Shown here piece after piece: positions 11,299 through 23,200 of a stretch of 23,879 nt of DNA. The notes under the pieces are model-generated. The model was not told the DNA's origin, made no database searches, and saw nothing but the letters and a program-made list of their open reading frames with translations. The stretch comes from Elysia marginata (taxonomy: Eukaryota > Mollusca > Gastropoda > Plakobranchidae): the NCBI GenBank assembly GCA_019649035.1, contig BMAT01007323.1, positions 124,529 through 148,407 on the forward strand, in the 5' to 3' direction. How positions within the stretch are numbered: position 1 is the first letter of the stretch; every line of letters starts with the position of its first letter. The position numbers and the translations under genes were made by a program.

Positions 11299-14200
11299 CT
11301 GTGGGTTAGAGAAAAACGAGAAGGTTGAATGGTCGGAATCACATGTCCTCACACTATCTATTTGCCCTTTCATATCACACTGAGCAACTGCCAGGCCAAC
11401 TATAAATATAGATAGATCTATAAGCACTCTGCTTTAGTGATTCTTCAAAAATTTCACCCCTAAAAATGTAACTTTTCGATATAGGTAACACAATGTTTGA
11501 AAATACAAAAACACTGTCAAGGCCTTCACTTCTTTTTAGTTTCAGCAAATGTTTTTTTCAATATCATAGCTTTTTGGAAATTTAAGAACAAATGTCATGC
11601 TTCAAAGGTGAATGAGTCGCAATGAGATATCCTGATAAGGTTCCAGGATTGATTAATTTGTGGAAATATCACAAACTATAATTAGACGGCACGGCATGGA
11701 CTCATCAGGTATCTTTTTTTTTTCAAATGTAGAGCTTCATACCAATCTGGGTGGTAATAATAATTGTAGAGCATATTATTAGACCACCTACATGTGCCAT
11801 AATGATATGTGTATTAATATGAATGGACCAATCACAGAAGAAAAGCAACACATAGCTTAAAGAAAATAAGGACTCACCTGTTTGGTAAGCACAAAGTAGG
11901 CAAACATAGCCATTGAAGTGCCGTAGGTAACAAAATATGTGACAGGCTCCATGATATCCCAAGAGTACTCCCACCATGTCAGCCTTGCCAAGATGCCAAA
12001 CTGAAGACTCATCAGACCCAGTCCAAGCCATGCTAGCCGGTTTGTGTTGTCATTCGCCTTTAAGAACAGGTTGGCCCTTGTCTGCAGAAATACAATTTTG
12101 CACTGCTTTTAAATTTGTGGTTCAAAGATAAGATCTCACAATCTCTAAAGCTCCTTAGAAGTAGATATGTTGTGATAAGCAGCAGTTTTGAGCAACCAGA
12201 AGAATAAAAATACCCAGAACCAGTTTGTGGTGCTAGGGTTAAATATGATAAAGCAGAATCTAGGATATGTAGATGTACAGATTTCTTATTTCTTCATGGA
12301 CCAGCATTTTTTTACAATGTTAAGCAAAAACAGTATTTCATTTGATTATACAGCCACATCAATTCAACGCAAAGCTGGTAAAGTAAGTGTTTCATTTTTA
12401 TGTATTTATAAAAAATGATTTACCAGAAAAAGAGAAGTATTTATTCATTTTTCGGCCTAGAAATCATTACAAATTAAATTATACTGAAGGCCATGTTATT
12501 TGAGTCAAAATCCTACACATAAAAGTTTTAAGTAATAAAACATAATGAACAGCTTTCTATTTTGTACATAAGCGCAATACTATAAATAGATACACATACC
12601 TGTCAATAAAAAGGGAATGCGTTCTATGTCTCTTGAATAATGAAAAAGATTCAGACGTCGGAAATTCTAATTTGGGAAAATGCCTTTCAAAGTCATTTTT
12701 TTTCCCTTTTCCTCTATATTTTAAATCAACAAAAATTTGTTAACCTCCAAGAAAAAGCATGACATTTAAAAGGTAAAAAAATTCTTTGTTTTAAATTGCA
12801 ATGTCTTGGACAGTTTGGTAGTGGGCTAAAAAAAAGTTTGAGAAAAAAAAGTGAAATGTGAAGAACGGCTGTTTACTCTCCCAATACATGTTTTCTCACT
12901 ACTCCTAAATAACTATTATATGGTCATCTGAAATTAAAGGCAAGTGTGGCACCCCTCTGAATAGGGGTATGGGGGCTATAGGGGTCCCATGGTCGATTTT
13001 CAAATTTGTTGAAATAATGAAAGTTTACCCTTTTCTCAATACAATGGCACCAGACTTTTCTTCCTCAGTCACTTATAAGTATTTGATTCATAATTTTGAA
13101 AATCAGGGCTACGCCAAAACGCTACAATAGGAAAACAAAGCCTTTAGCGCATAGGATAGGCTATCACCCCTATTATAAACCCTAGCCTGCAGTGTACTTT
13201 TGGAGCAGTCCACTTGCCAAGCGTGCAATGTCAACACAAACACTGAACAGGGTGAAAGCCATTCAAAATCGTAAAAATATTTTTCTATAGTCTTTATCTT
13301 GTTACTTTGAGTCTCTAAAAATTGCTTTTGTCCTTGTTTTACATCTAAACTTTGTGATACTGACAGTGAGTATAATGCAGGTGGCAATTAGCGAGGTGAC
13401 AGAAGGCTGTTTGCTGATCTATGGGCATGCATGAGACATGGGGAGGGTAGACATACACAGCTGCATTGCCTAAAACCTCAGGGTTCCTTTTCCCCCTTCT
13501 ATTTGACTTTCTTTTGCATTTTTCTCAAAATGTATTTTTTTTTACACATATCTTTTTATATCTCCAAAAGCTGTAGATCAATTCACTTCAAACTTTGCAT
13601 TGCCAATGCACCGCTTTTGATTTTGTCAGAAGCTTTTTTAAACATTTTGGTTTGTTTTTGTTTTACAAATGCTTTTCTTGAAAAAAAAAAAAAGGTACTC
13701 TTTGGCACTTTCATCTTTAATGCAAGTTAAAAAATTATTAAAAAATCTAAAAAAGCAGCTAAGAAAAAATGCGTCTGACTTTATTTTTGAATTGACTGTA
13801 ATGATCTTTTGTTTAGTAAAGTTTACTATTTTTATCCAATATGGGGGCTACAACCATCGAATTCCATGGCAACCAAACATCAGAAATGACTACATAATAT
13901 TTTTTTTTAAATGATTTTTGTCCCACAGACATTATTTTGAAACACAAAAATTAAATCTAATTACGACAAAAAATTCCCCTGGCTACCGCACTGGCCCTAA
14001 AACATTCAATCAGACAGTGAAAAAAAACCTGAACTTTTTTGCTTTCGGAAATCATCAGAAGTAAAAATAGACACCAATGCTTTAAAAAAAATTGAAATCA
14101 GGTAAAACCTGAGACCATTCTACCCCTGATGCTCAGAATATCATGGAAAGCAAAGTAATCAAACGCAACAGTCCTGAATAAAGCACAAAGAAAAAAGTCG

Positions 14201-17200
14201 CTCATAAACAAAATGCAATTTTTTTGGACACAATTAAAAGGGAAAAACTTAAACAACAGGGAAAAGGGAACATCTAGAAGGGGTAGAATACGGGATTTGA
14301 TAGATGACTGACAAAAAGGCTTGGCCAAGGAAGGGTGATGGAGACATTGAGAGCAACAAGAAGTGTGAAAGGACCTGATTGCCAAGTGCCAACACCTCAC
14401 CATAGTTCATACAGCTCTTGATAATGATGATCATATCTAAAATTTTGTACTAAGATATTTTAACTCACAGTAAAGTAAGTAGACTTTCTGCACACATCAA
14501 ATTTAAACAAAGTTTGATAAAGTCCTGTCTTTATTTGTAAGACAGAAAAAGGACATGGAGATTTTTTACTAAAACATTCAAAAGACTTGTGTTTTTCTCA
14601 ACTTGCATCGATTATTCAAACAAAGTGCTTAAACCCAATAAAGTATAAAAGACACCAACCTTCTCCAGGGGGGCTATTTCCATGTTGAGGTCTTCAAGGC
14701 GTTTCCTGAGCTCCTGCTCCCTCTCAAGTTGGTAGTTTTCTACATGCAGCGTTGAGTACAGTTGGCTTACCAGCAACTTCACATCTGTCAATGTCTGGGC
14801 ATCCTCGTTAGTCAAAGGGTCTGGGAATTATAAGTAATTAAATCATACTTATTTCTTTAACAAATAAAATCACAAGTAAGGCATCCTCAAACACAAAAAA
14901 AAGAAGAAAAATGACGAACAAATGGGTCTTGAATATTGTCTGAGGGTTCAATTTTAAAGAAAAGAAAATCAAGCTAAAAGGACTTCAAAAATACATCTGC
15001 AATTTTCACATCATTCAAGATTATAAATATTATCTTTGTTAAGGCATAGCATTTATATTTGAAAAGAGAAGAGAACAACAGAAATTCAATAAGACAGCGG
15101 TCCACGAAAATGATTAAAAAACGTAGCCGTTACCATATACTTCTTTTAGTTATCTTTTAGACTTTATATTTGAAATAATGAAGTTATTTTTGTTGGCAAT
15201 GTTTGCATTTATTTGTTAACATTTCCATCAAATTAATCGGTGGTCTAATTTGATACTCACAAATAACAGGCGGGCTGACATGATACTTTTGTTCATTAAT
15301 GGAAATGTTAAATTCTGAGCGCATAAGAACATCAATGGATGTAGATTTAGCAATCCTGCTGCCATCTGTAAAAAAAAAAAAAGAACATTTTTCATTTCAA
15401 CTGATTAATATGTATTTAGTACACATTCAAGTCTTATCATATAAAAAAACAAACCATTCAGATAAACACCACAGAAATTGAAAGTGCTCAGATAAGAGAA
15501 TTGCCAGTAAATTGGTACAAACGTATTGATTTATCAAATAATAAAACAAAAACTGTTCAAGAACATATACAATGGAAACCATTCAAATAAAATCTCATGG
15601 AAATAGACAAAAACTTTCATTTAAGAAGATTGGAATCATACAGATTAAGGGATCAAATTTGTTTTTTTGTAAAGTGAGATAATGTTGTGTTCTATTCATT
15701 CCACCATTGAAACAATTGGCAAACAAGAAAAAGAAGAAATAAGAAAATGGGAAATAAAACCCACTGACATTGAAAATACTTATGACAAGGTTTTTTTTTG
15801 TTTTGTTTTGTTATTCTTTTTGGGTTTTTTTTTGGGGGGGGAACTTTGCTAAGTTAGTGTTCAAACATATTTAAACATAATGTGGAGAAACAAAACTGCA
15901 AGGAAACAGAAGGCAAACCTTCTAGAAACCACAGTAAAAACTTAGATTTAAGAGAATTGAACTCTATTATAACCTTTGAACCATGCGCTCATATCTCAGA
16001 TAGTCAAAAAGGAAAAATAAACCTGATACCTAGAAAACTTTGAACTATGACAATTTTGAATTACCACACTTTGATTATGGATATTTCTACAAAAAAATTC
16101 CCATTTTTAATTTTTGAAAGTGATCCCTTCCCAAGAATAGGGGGGAAAAAGACAACAAAAGAAAAAACCAACCCATTTGAAACATTCCCCTTAAAAATAT
16201 TACATATATTTCATGAATTTAAAAACAAAAATGAAGTATATCTTCAAAAAAGATTACTTGAGTGAGACATCTAGCCAAACGAAAAACAACAAACAACTAG
16301 AAGCAGCTTTGTTGAAATTTTCAAAAATAATTGACCTCACCTTTTGTTGAAAAGGTGACAGTATCAATACCACCATCTTCCTCCTTAATGAAACGAACGA
16401 AATCTCCAACAGTCTGTGATATAGGTTTTAGAGTAAATTCACATGTTTCTTTTCTTGAGGGCAGTGGCAAAGCAACAACAGGAAGACCATCTCTGAATTC
16501 CACAGTCACATCTGGGGAAAAAACAGAAAACTTTATTTTGAAAGTTTGAGTTAAAGCCAAAAATATAAATTGAAGTTGGTTTACACCTTACTGGCCTCAT
16601 TTTTCATCTGCATAAGGCTACATTCACTTAAGCATATACAAAAAAAAATTATGAAAACATAAATACCATTATATATCATAAAATATCAAATAAAGTCAAA
16701 ATAAAAAAAAGATTGTCAAAATCTGCTGAATTTAAATATTTGAGCAAGATATAATAATCTGATATTGTTTTGTCTCTCTTACACTAAGGCCAAGACAGGG
16801 TAGCCAGACAGCATCCCGTTTAAATATAAAAAATAAAGAGAGCCTGGTATAAATTTTCTAAATCTAAAACACCTTGCTGTTGTTTTTAAAATGCACCGCG
16901 GAAATAACATTTTTACTTGTCTTGTATAACAAAAATTACCTTTCAAATTATTATACACAACATTTTTCATTGGTTGTGTTTTCTTATTATGACTGATGGT
17001 AGTAACTAGTTAACAACAAAAATTAACATCAGCAAAACATAAGAAAAAAAAATCAAAATTTGTAGATTAGAAGTAGAACAAACACATTGATTCACAATGA
17101 CAATGTTGTGTAACTTAAATAGTTTGAACTTTTATGATGGAAGTAGTGGTTTTACTTTCTAAAATTGAGATTAGAAAACACTTGTAACAGTTACAATGCA

Positions 17201-20200
17201 GTCATAACAAAGCGATTGTATTGGTCAATGGAACCTGCATTCTTGAAGTTGAATGACCAGAGCAGAATAATCAATTTTTTCCCAAAAAAAATATGAAAAG
17301 ACAATTCACACTTGCACAGTGAACTGAAAGCAGATGAACACTAACTAACTTATGCTTCAACCCTCATATGAAACATCAACCAATCAAAGCCAATGTGATC
17401 ATGAATACTGCCTCATGACTTTAAACTTGCATCTTTTTAAGCCCACAAAAATGTCTACTTTCATGATCATTTACAAATTTCACTCAAATTCATGCATTAA
17501 AAGATTTCAAATTTAAATCTAGAACATAATTGTTATCTCAGACTCAGAGAGGATATCACTTTGCTTCTCACCTGTTTGATAAAGGACTTGTGTAGAATAC
17601 AACCGATGATAAACAAATTTACGCTGAACTTTGGCAAAAACAAACTGAGGAAAAATAATTAAAATTGATAATTGATATAAATAAGACTGGTTTCAAGTTC
17701 TTAGCAATTAAACCTCAATCTGGGACTGTGAGTGACAAAAGTTTTGGTTCTACTGTTCAGGACAATAGACAAAGTATTTCCAATTTCACATCTAAAGGGA
17801 AAATTACAAAACATGACTGCCTTATATTATATATAAAAGCTATCACCCTGTAGAATCTAGATCACTTTATGAGTGTATTTTAGTGATCTGTATGACCTGA
17901 AAGTGAAAGGATGTTACAGATTTAAAGAAATGGATGGAAATAATTGACAAGGAAATTCTATTGGTGGTGTAGGTGAAAACAAATTCTGACCTGTCAGAAC
18001 CAATTGGTGAGATCTTTTAGTGAAATTATATTTTTTGGTCAATTCTCTGAAAATTCATAGCAGAGCATAACATATGAACAATGATGTAGTCAGACAGGCT
18101 TCAAATCGTTTTCATAGCATGATTGGATTTACATAATTTGACTTATAAATTTGTCTTGCAGTTGCCACTGCAGAGCCGTTAAAAAGAACAGTGGAAGTGA
18201 AGACCTCATAGTCCGAACCTCTTGTGAATGAACAAAAACTTCTGACTGATCTATCATCTCCAAACATTGAAGAAGGCAGGTCGCCGACCCAGTAGTTCCA
18301 ATTTCAAGATTAGCAAATCAGTTTCATGTGTTATTTTTTACACTTAATTGAAAACTTATAATATAAGCAACTAAGTTATCAGTAACCTATGCCTCCTGTA
18401 AAATTAAAGGTGGGGGAGGTGGAGAGGGTGATGGAAGAAAGACATGTGTGGTTAGAAACACAAGTATTTTAAATTACTCTAAAAATAAGACAAATATTGA
18501 AGAATTTGGACCAATGCAGTTAACCTCAGAAAACCTCTTCAATGCCTCATCCAAACCCAACTTTTCACATCCAGGTTACCTATGCCAGCCTGAGGCCAGC
18601 AGTGAGGCGTAACGGTCCACTGCACCTACGGATTAGGGGTTTAACACTTAAGTGACCAGAGACGTATGCGTCACAATTTCCAATGCAGAAGGGACCGGAG
18701 ATGGGAGTAAGTGATGCGTTACTGGTATTCCTTGATAATATCTTAAAACATCTGGAAAAACCTAGAAGTTACTGCAGACTACTTTTTGTTGATTTTTCAT
18801 CGGCATTTAACACCATTCAACCTCACTTAATTATTTCACAGTTGGGTGAATTAGGCCTAAATAAAAACCTCATTGGTTGGGTATTGGACTTCCTATCGCA
18901 AAGACCCCAATATGTCATGATTAAGGGGAGAGAAGTGAGTACCAAAACAGACATAATACTCATCAATACAGGTGCACCCCAGGGAGTAGTATTGTCGCCC
19001 TTCTTGTTCACGGTATACACAAATAAGTGTCAAGTAGAGGGCCAAAGAAATGTTCATTGGATAAAGTTTGCAAATGATACATATGTATTCAAGGTTTAAT
19101 AAAGGACAATGAATATCACTATAGGGAATCTGTTGCCTGGTTTGAAGCTTGGTGCGAAAATCATTTTTCGTTACTAAATGTAGCTAAAACGAAAGAGCTT
19201 GTGATTGATTTTAGGAGAGTGAAGGATCCTTTGATTCCTTTGTGTATACTATAAAAAATGAAACTGTTGAAATTGTTAATGCTTATAAATATCTGGGAAC
19301 AACTATAGATGATCAGCTCAGTTGGGATATTTATAATGCTACAAACCTTATTAAAAATATCAATACTAGATTGTACTTCCTTTGCAAGTTGAAACAAATT
19401 AATGTTGACAACAGCCTTAGAACTGTATTTGTTTTATAAAGCAGTTGTGGAAAGCGTTATTATTTTTTCTATTACTTGTTGGACGGAATATGTTGAAGAG
19501 TTATTCTCTGATCAACGATGTGCTAACCTAATCCAAGAACATCTCCAAGGACCAGAAATTTTAAGGAATAAAGTTGAAAAATGTCTTAAAGATATGAAAT
19601 ATGGCAAGGCAGCGGGGATTGATAATATTTCCTGTGAAATGCTCAAAGCTTTGGGAGATTTTGGTAAAGATACGCTCACAGAGCTACGCAAAAAAATGTA
19701 CCACACGGCGTACATTCCAGAGGACCTTAAAACTTCAGTTTTCATACTTCTACCTAAAAAAACCAAGGGCCACTGACTGCTCAGAATACAGAACTATCAG
19801 CCTAATGTGCCATGTTCTCGAACTGCTCCTACACACAAGAGAATAGCACAAAAGATTGACAGTGAAATCTCAGAGCTGCAGGTTGGTTTCAGAAAAGCAA
19901 GTGGTATGAGAGAGGCAATATATTTGAAAATACTGGCAGAGAAACACATAGAGAGATGCAAAAGGATATATATGCTTGCTTGATTGACTATAGCAAAGCT
20001 TTTGATAGCGTTAAACATGGAAAACTAATCCAAGCCATACGCAAAACAGATATTGACCCAAATGACATAGCCTTGATTTCACATTTGTATTGGACGCAAA
20101 AGACGAAGGTTAGGGTGGGAAAAGACCTCTCAGATGAAGTAGATATAAAGAAAGGTGTTAGACAAGGCTGTGTATTGTCACCATCCCTGTTCAACCTATA

Positions 20201-23200
20201 CACAGAGTATATTTTCCGTGAGATTGATGATGTTCCTGGGCTTAAAGTGAATGGTGAAAATATAAATAATCTCAGGTATGCAGACGACACAGTACTTTTG
20301 GCTAAATCTGAAAATGGTCTGCAAAACCTTGTTACTATATTAGAAGAGAAAAGTGAACAGTATGGTCTGATCATGAATACGAAGAAGACAAAAGTCATGG
20401 TAATATCAAAGACAGAACCACCAAAAGTTAATATCAAAGTGAAGGGGAAGTGGATTGAGCAGATTGAACAGTTCAAGTACTTGGGTCAACTTATTAGAAC
20501 AGATGCTCCATCCGACGATGAAATAAAGAGTAGGATAACAATTACCAAGAGCGCCTTCACAAAACTCTCTCTTATATATACTAACAAGCAAGTGAGTGGG
20601 TCTACTTACTAGATTGAGAGTAATGAAATGCTGTGTATGGTCACCGTTCCTGCATGCAAGTGAGACATGGACTCTCAATAAAAACACAGAAAAGAGAATA
20701 GAGGCCATGGAAATGTGGATCTATTGAAGAATGTGCAGAGAATATCGTGGAAGGAGAAAGTAACAAATAAAAAAGTCCTGGAAAGTGTTGAATTGCAAAG
20801 GCCTGAACTCTTGTTGACCATTCAAAGAAGAAAAATGAAATATTATGGTCATTTGAGAAGACATGATATTGATAGCATTCAGAAAAGAATCCTGGAGGGA
20901 AAGATTGATGGAAGGCGTGGAAGAGGGTGAAGAAGGCAGACCTGGCTGGGCAACATCCAAGATGAAAATGTGTGAAGTGTGTGAGATGGCCCTGGACAGA
21001 CGAAGATGGCGCACCGTGACAGCCCACCTCGGAGACGGGATGGCACCGTCATAGCAAAGCATTACTTGTTGGGGAGGAAATATACATGAAAATAAACAAC
21101 GTAAAATCGACCAGGCCATAAAGAGAGCCAACAAACTTATAAATGATCCAATAGTTCCTTTCCAGGATTTTAACAATAACATGTTATAGATTGTAAACTG
21201 TCAGAAAAAAATAATATCCATAAAGAATGACCCATCCCACCCTCTTTCCAAACACGTGAAACTATCCATCAGCTAGGCCTATTCTTTTGAGGTGCAAAAC
21301 TGAATGTTATAGGAAATCAGTTATGCCATCTGCTGTAAAGCTTTTGTGAAACATTATATGAAATCCTTTTAAAATGCCTTGTTTCAGTTATGTTAAATAG
21401 TGTGTTGGAAGGGAAAGAAATTGGGAAGTTAGTGTGAGGAATGTAGAGAGAGAGAGAGAAAGAGACTTTAATTGATTATACTTGTTGTAAATTGCTCTGT
21501 AACCAGTACAATGTGCCAATATGGACAATAAAGAAATTGAATACGTTACCGATAGCCCATTTGTTTTTCCAATCCAAATTTGATTAAAATCCAGTCCAAG
21601 TAAAAGAACTTCCATTGCTTTGAAATTAGAAGTTTCGTTTTCAAAATGCAAGATGGTTGTGGGCTAAATTTCGTTAGAAATTGCCAAAAAATTGCAATTT
21701 AGTTTATTAGAGCTAGATCTAGATCTAGAAACTGAACAAATGTAGGTGGTCTTAGTGTTATAATTCTCTCAAGTTCTGGAGTATTTATCTATTTTGGATT
21801 ACATGGAGTGTTTTCAAGTGGATTTTAGACTTTATCATTAGTTTATGATGTTAGTTTCACATTGAATTTCGATTTTTGTTATGTTTTGGTCCTTTTAATT
21901 TACACTTACAGTTGATTTTATGGCTGTGTTGGTCTCAGATGTAGGCCTACATGATTGTTGAAGTTTGTTAAACACATATAAACATCCAAAATCAGTCCAA
22001 AATTTACTGGCAAAAGTCATTGAGAGGAATTATTATTAACTCTAGAACATTTCTATTATTCTAATGCCATTGAATAGTATTTAAAACTTTTGAGAACGAT
22101 AAAACCAGTGTTACTGTTACTGTTAGTGAATATCTAATGGTTTTAGGAAAATTTTAGCTATACAGCTTTGGACCTAGGGGGTAGAATTGAGCTGTAGCTC
22201 CGGTCCTGGGGGAGAGGATAGAGCTGTAGCTCTGGTCACTTAAGTTTTAAGGGTTACTCTACTCTAGATACACAGGCATAGATGGCTATAGTTACTAGTT
22301 AGCATTTTTTTTTTGCTTCATTACTACTATATATATATATATATATATACATACTAGGCTATATAACACCTTCCTCTTTCACACTGAATTTGCAGGCATG
22401 CAAAAATAAAATGGTTCCTTGGGCCATAGACTGTATGGCTTGTGGGGTGGCAATTCAGTCAGTGCAGTAGTTGTGCCTGTGATGGTTTGTAATTTGTAGA
22501 CTAAAACAAAAGTCTAAGACAGTTGTAAAAAGTTTACATAGACAGAGCCATACTACTACTAGGCGGCAATATAATTTTAAACTTTGAATTATGAGAATTG
22601 AACTGTACGGAATTAAGTGGATTTAGGGGCAGTACATTTTTATTTTGATCTTGAAGTGAGCCTTTGGGCAGACGGAAAGAGAAAAAAACATTGGTCAGAC
22701 GATTTTATTTCCTCTGTCTCTGAGTATGATTATGTTGGTAATCGTGCAGTTGAGCGTCGGCCCTGCCAAATCATGGGCAAATGGATTATGACAAGTATTC
22801 GATAATCAGGATCCGATAAATGGTAGGCTTAGGTCTAATCTTGGCAATAGGAATCAAACCAGTTTTGCTCTTTAAAAAAGCTATTAAATTACGGAGTAAA
22901 AATACAATTTCTTACCGTTGTGTAGAAATCCAATTAATGATTGTATGTGGTGCATAATTATTTAGGCATAGATCTAGACTCTACATTGGTTTCGAAAAAT
23001 AATAGTTCGATTTCCGAAAATATAATTATTCGCTGTTGCCCACCCTAAACAATGAACCGATACAGTAAACAAAAGCGGCCGACGCTCAACTGCACCATTA
23101 CCATTATGTTTATGTCGGAGATTTCTGCTCAGGTTTAGCTTTCATAATGAATTCTTACTTGAATGAAATTCAAATTTTTTAAGGCTGCATTTATATACCA

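Larger units (their letters stand above)
18671..21542 (+). mobile_element. Degraded Rex1/CR1-group LINE, 5'-truncated, split by a younger LINE
   Basis: This non-LTR retrotransposon remnant lies in MCU intron 1, antisense to MCU. The older element occupies 18671-19482 and 21061-21542, with the RTE-like element between. It begins inside the reverse transcriptase domain near the codons for SQF, so the endonuclease and 5' part are missing. The 3' end is placed at GACAATAAAGAAATTGAA, which carries an AATAAA at 21527-21532. No target duplication was found for this older element. The Rex1 assignment rests on the protein style ([24 protein letters not shown]) and is from memory of the family. Confidence 0.8.

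Noticed and set aside
11723..12031. 102-codon minus-strand ORF
   Set aside because: It is the wrong frame of MCU exon 6 running into intron 6; the true frame encodes WDIMEP and obeys the splice sites.
12966..13850. Shared TATGGGGGCTA at two places in intron 5, considered as ends of an element
   Set aside because: The match covers only 11 bases and the flanks do not align in either orientation.
13431..13914. Two overlapping plus-strand ORFs of about 80-100 codons in MCU intron 5
   Set aside because: They contain poly-A and poly-T derived Lys and Phe runs, no domain, and are antisense to the host gene.
18160..18310. About 50 open codons on the minus strand in MCU intron 1, considered as an extra MCU exon
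   Set aside because: The peptide does not resemble MCU, and exons 1 and 2 already join in phase.
18590..18660. Possible tRNA-derived SINE head beside the Rex1-like element
   Set aside because: An A-box-like GGCGTAACGG is present, but no convincing B box or target duplication was found.
19988..21182. Several minus-strand ORFs of 100-160 codons
   Set aside because: They are antisense to the RTE-like reverse transcriptase and have no independent signature.
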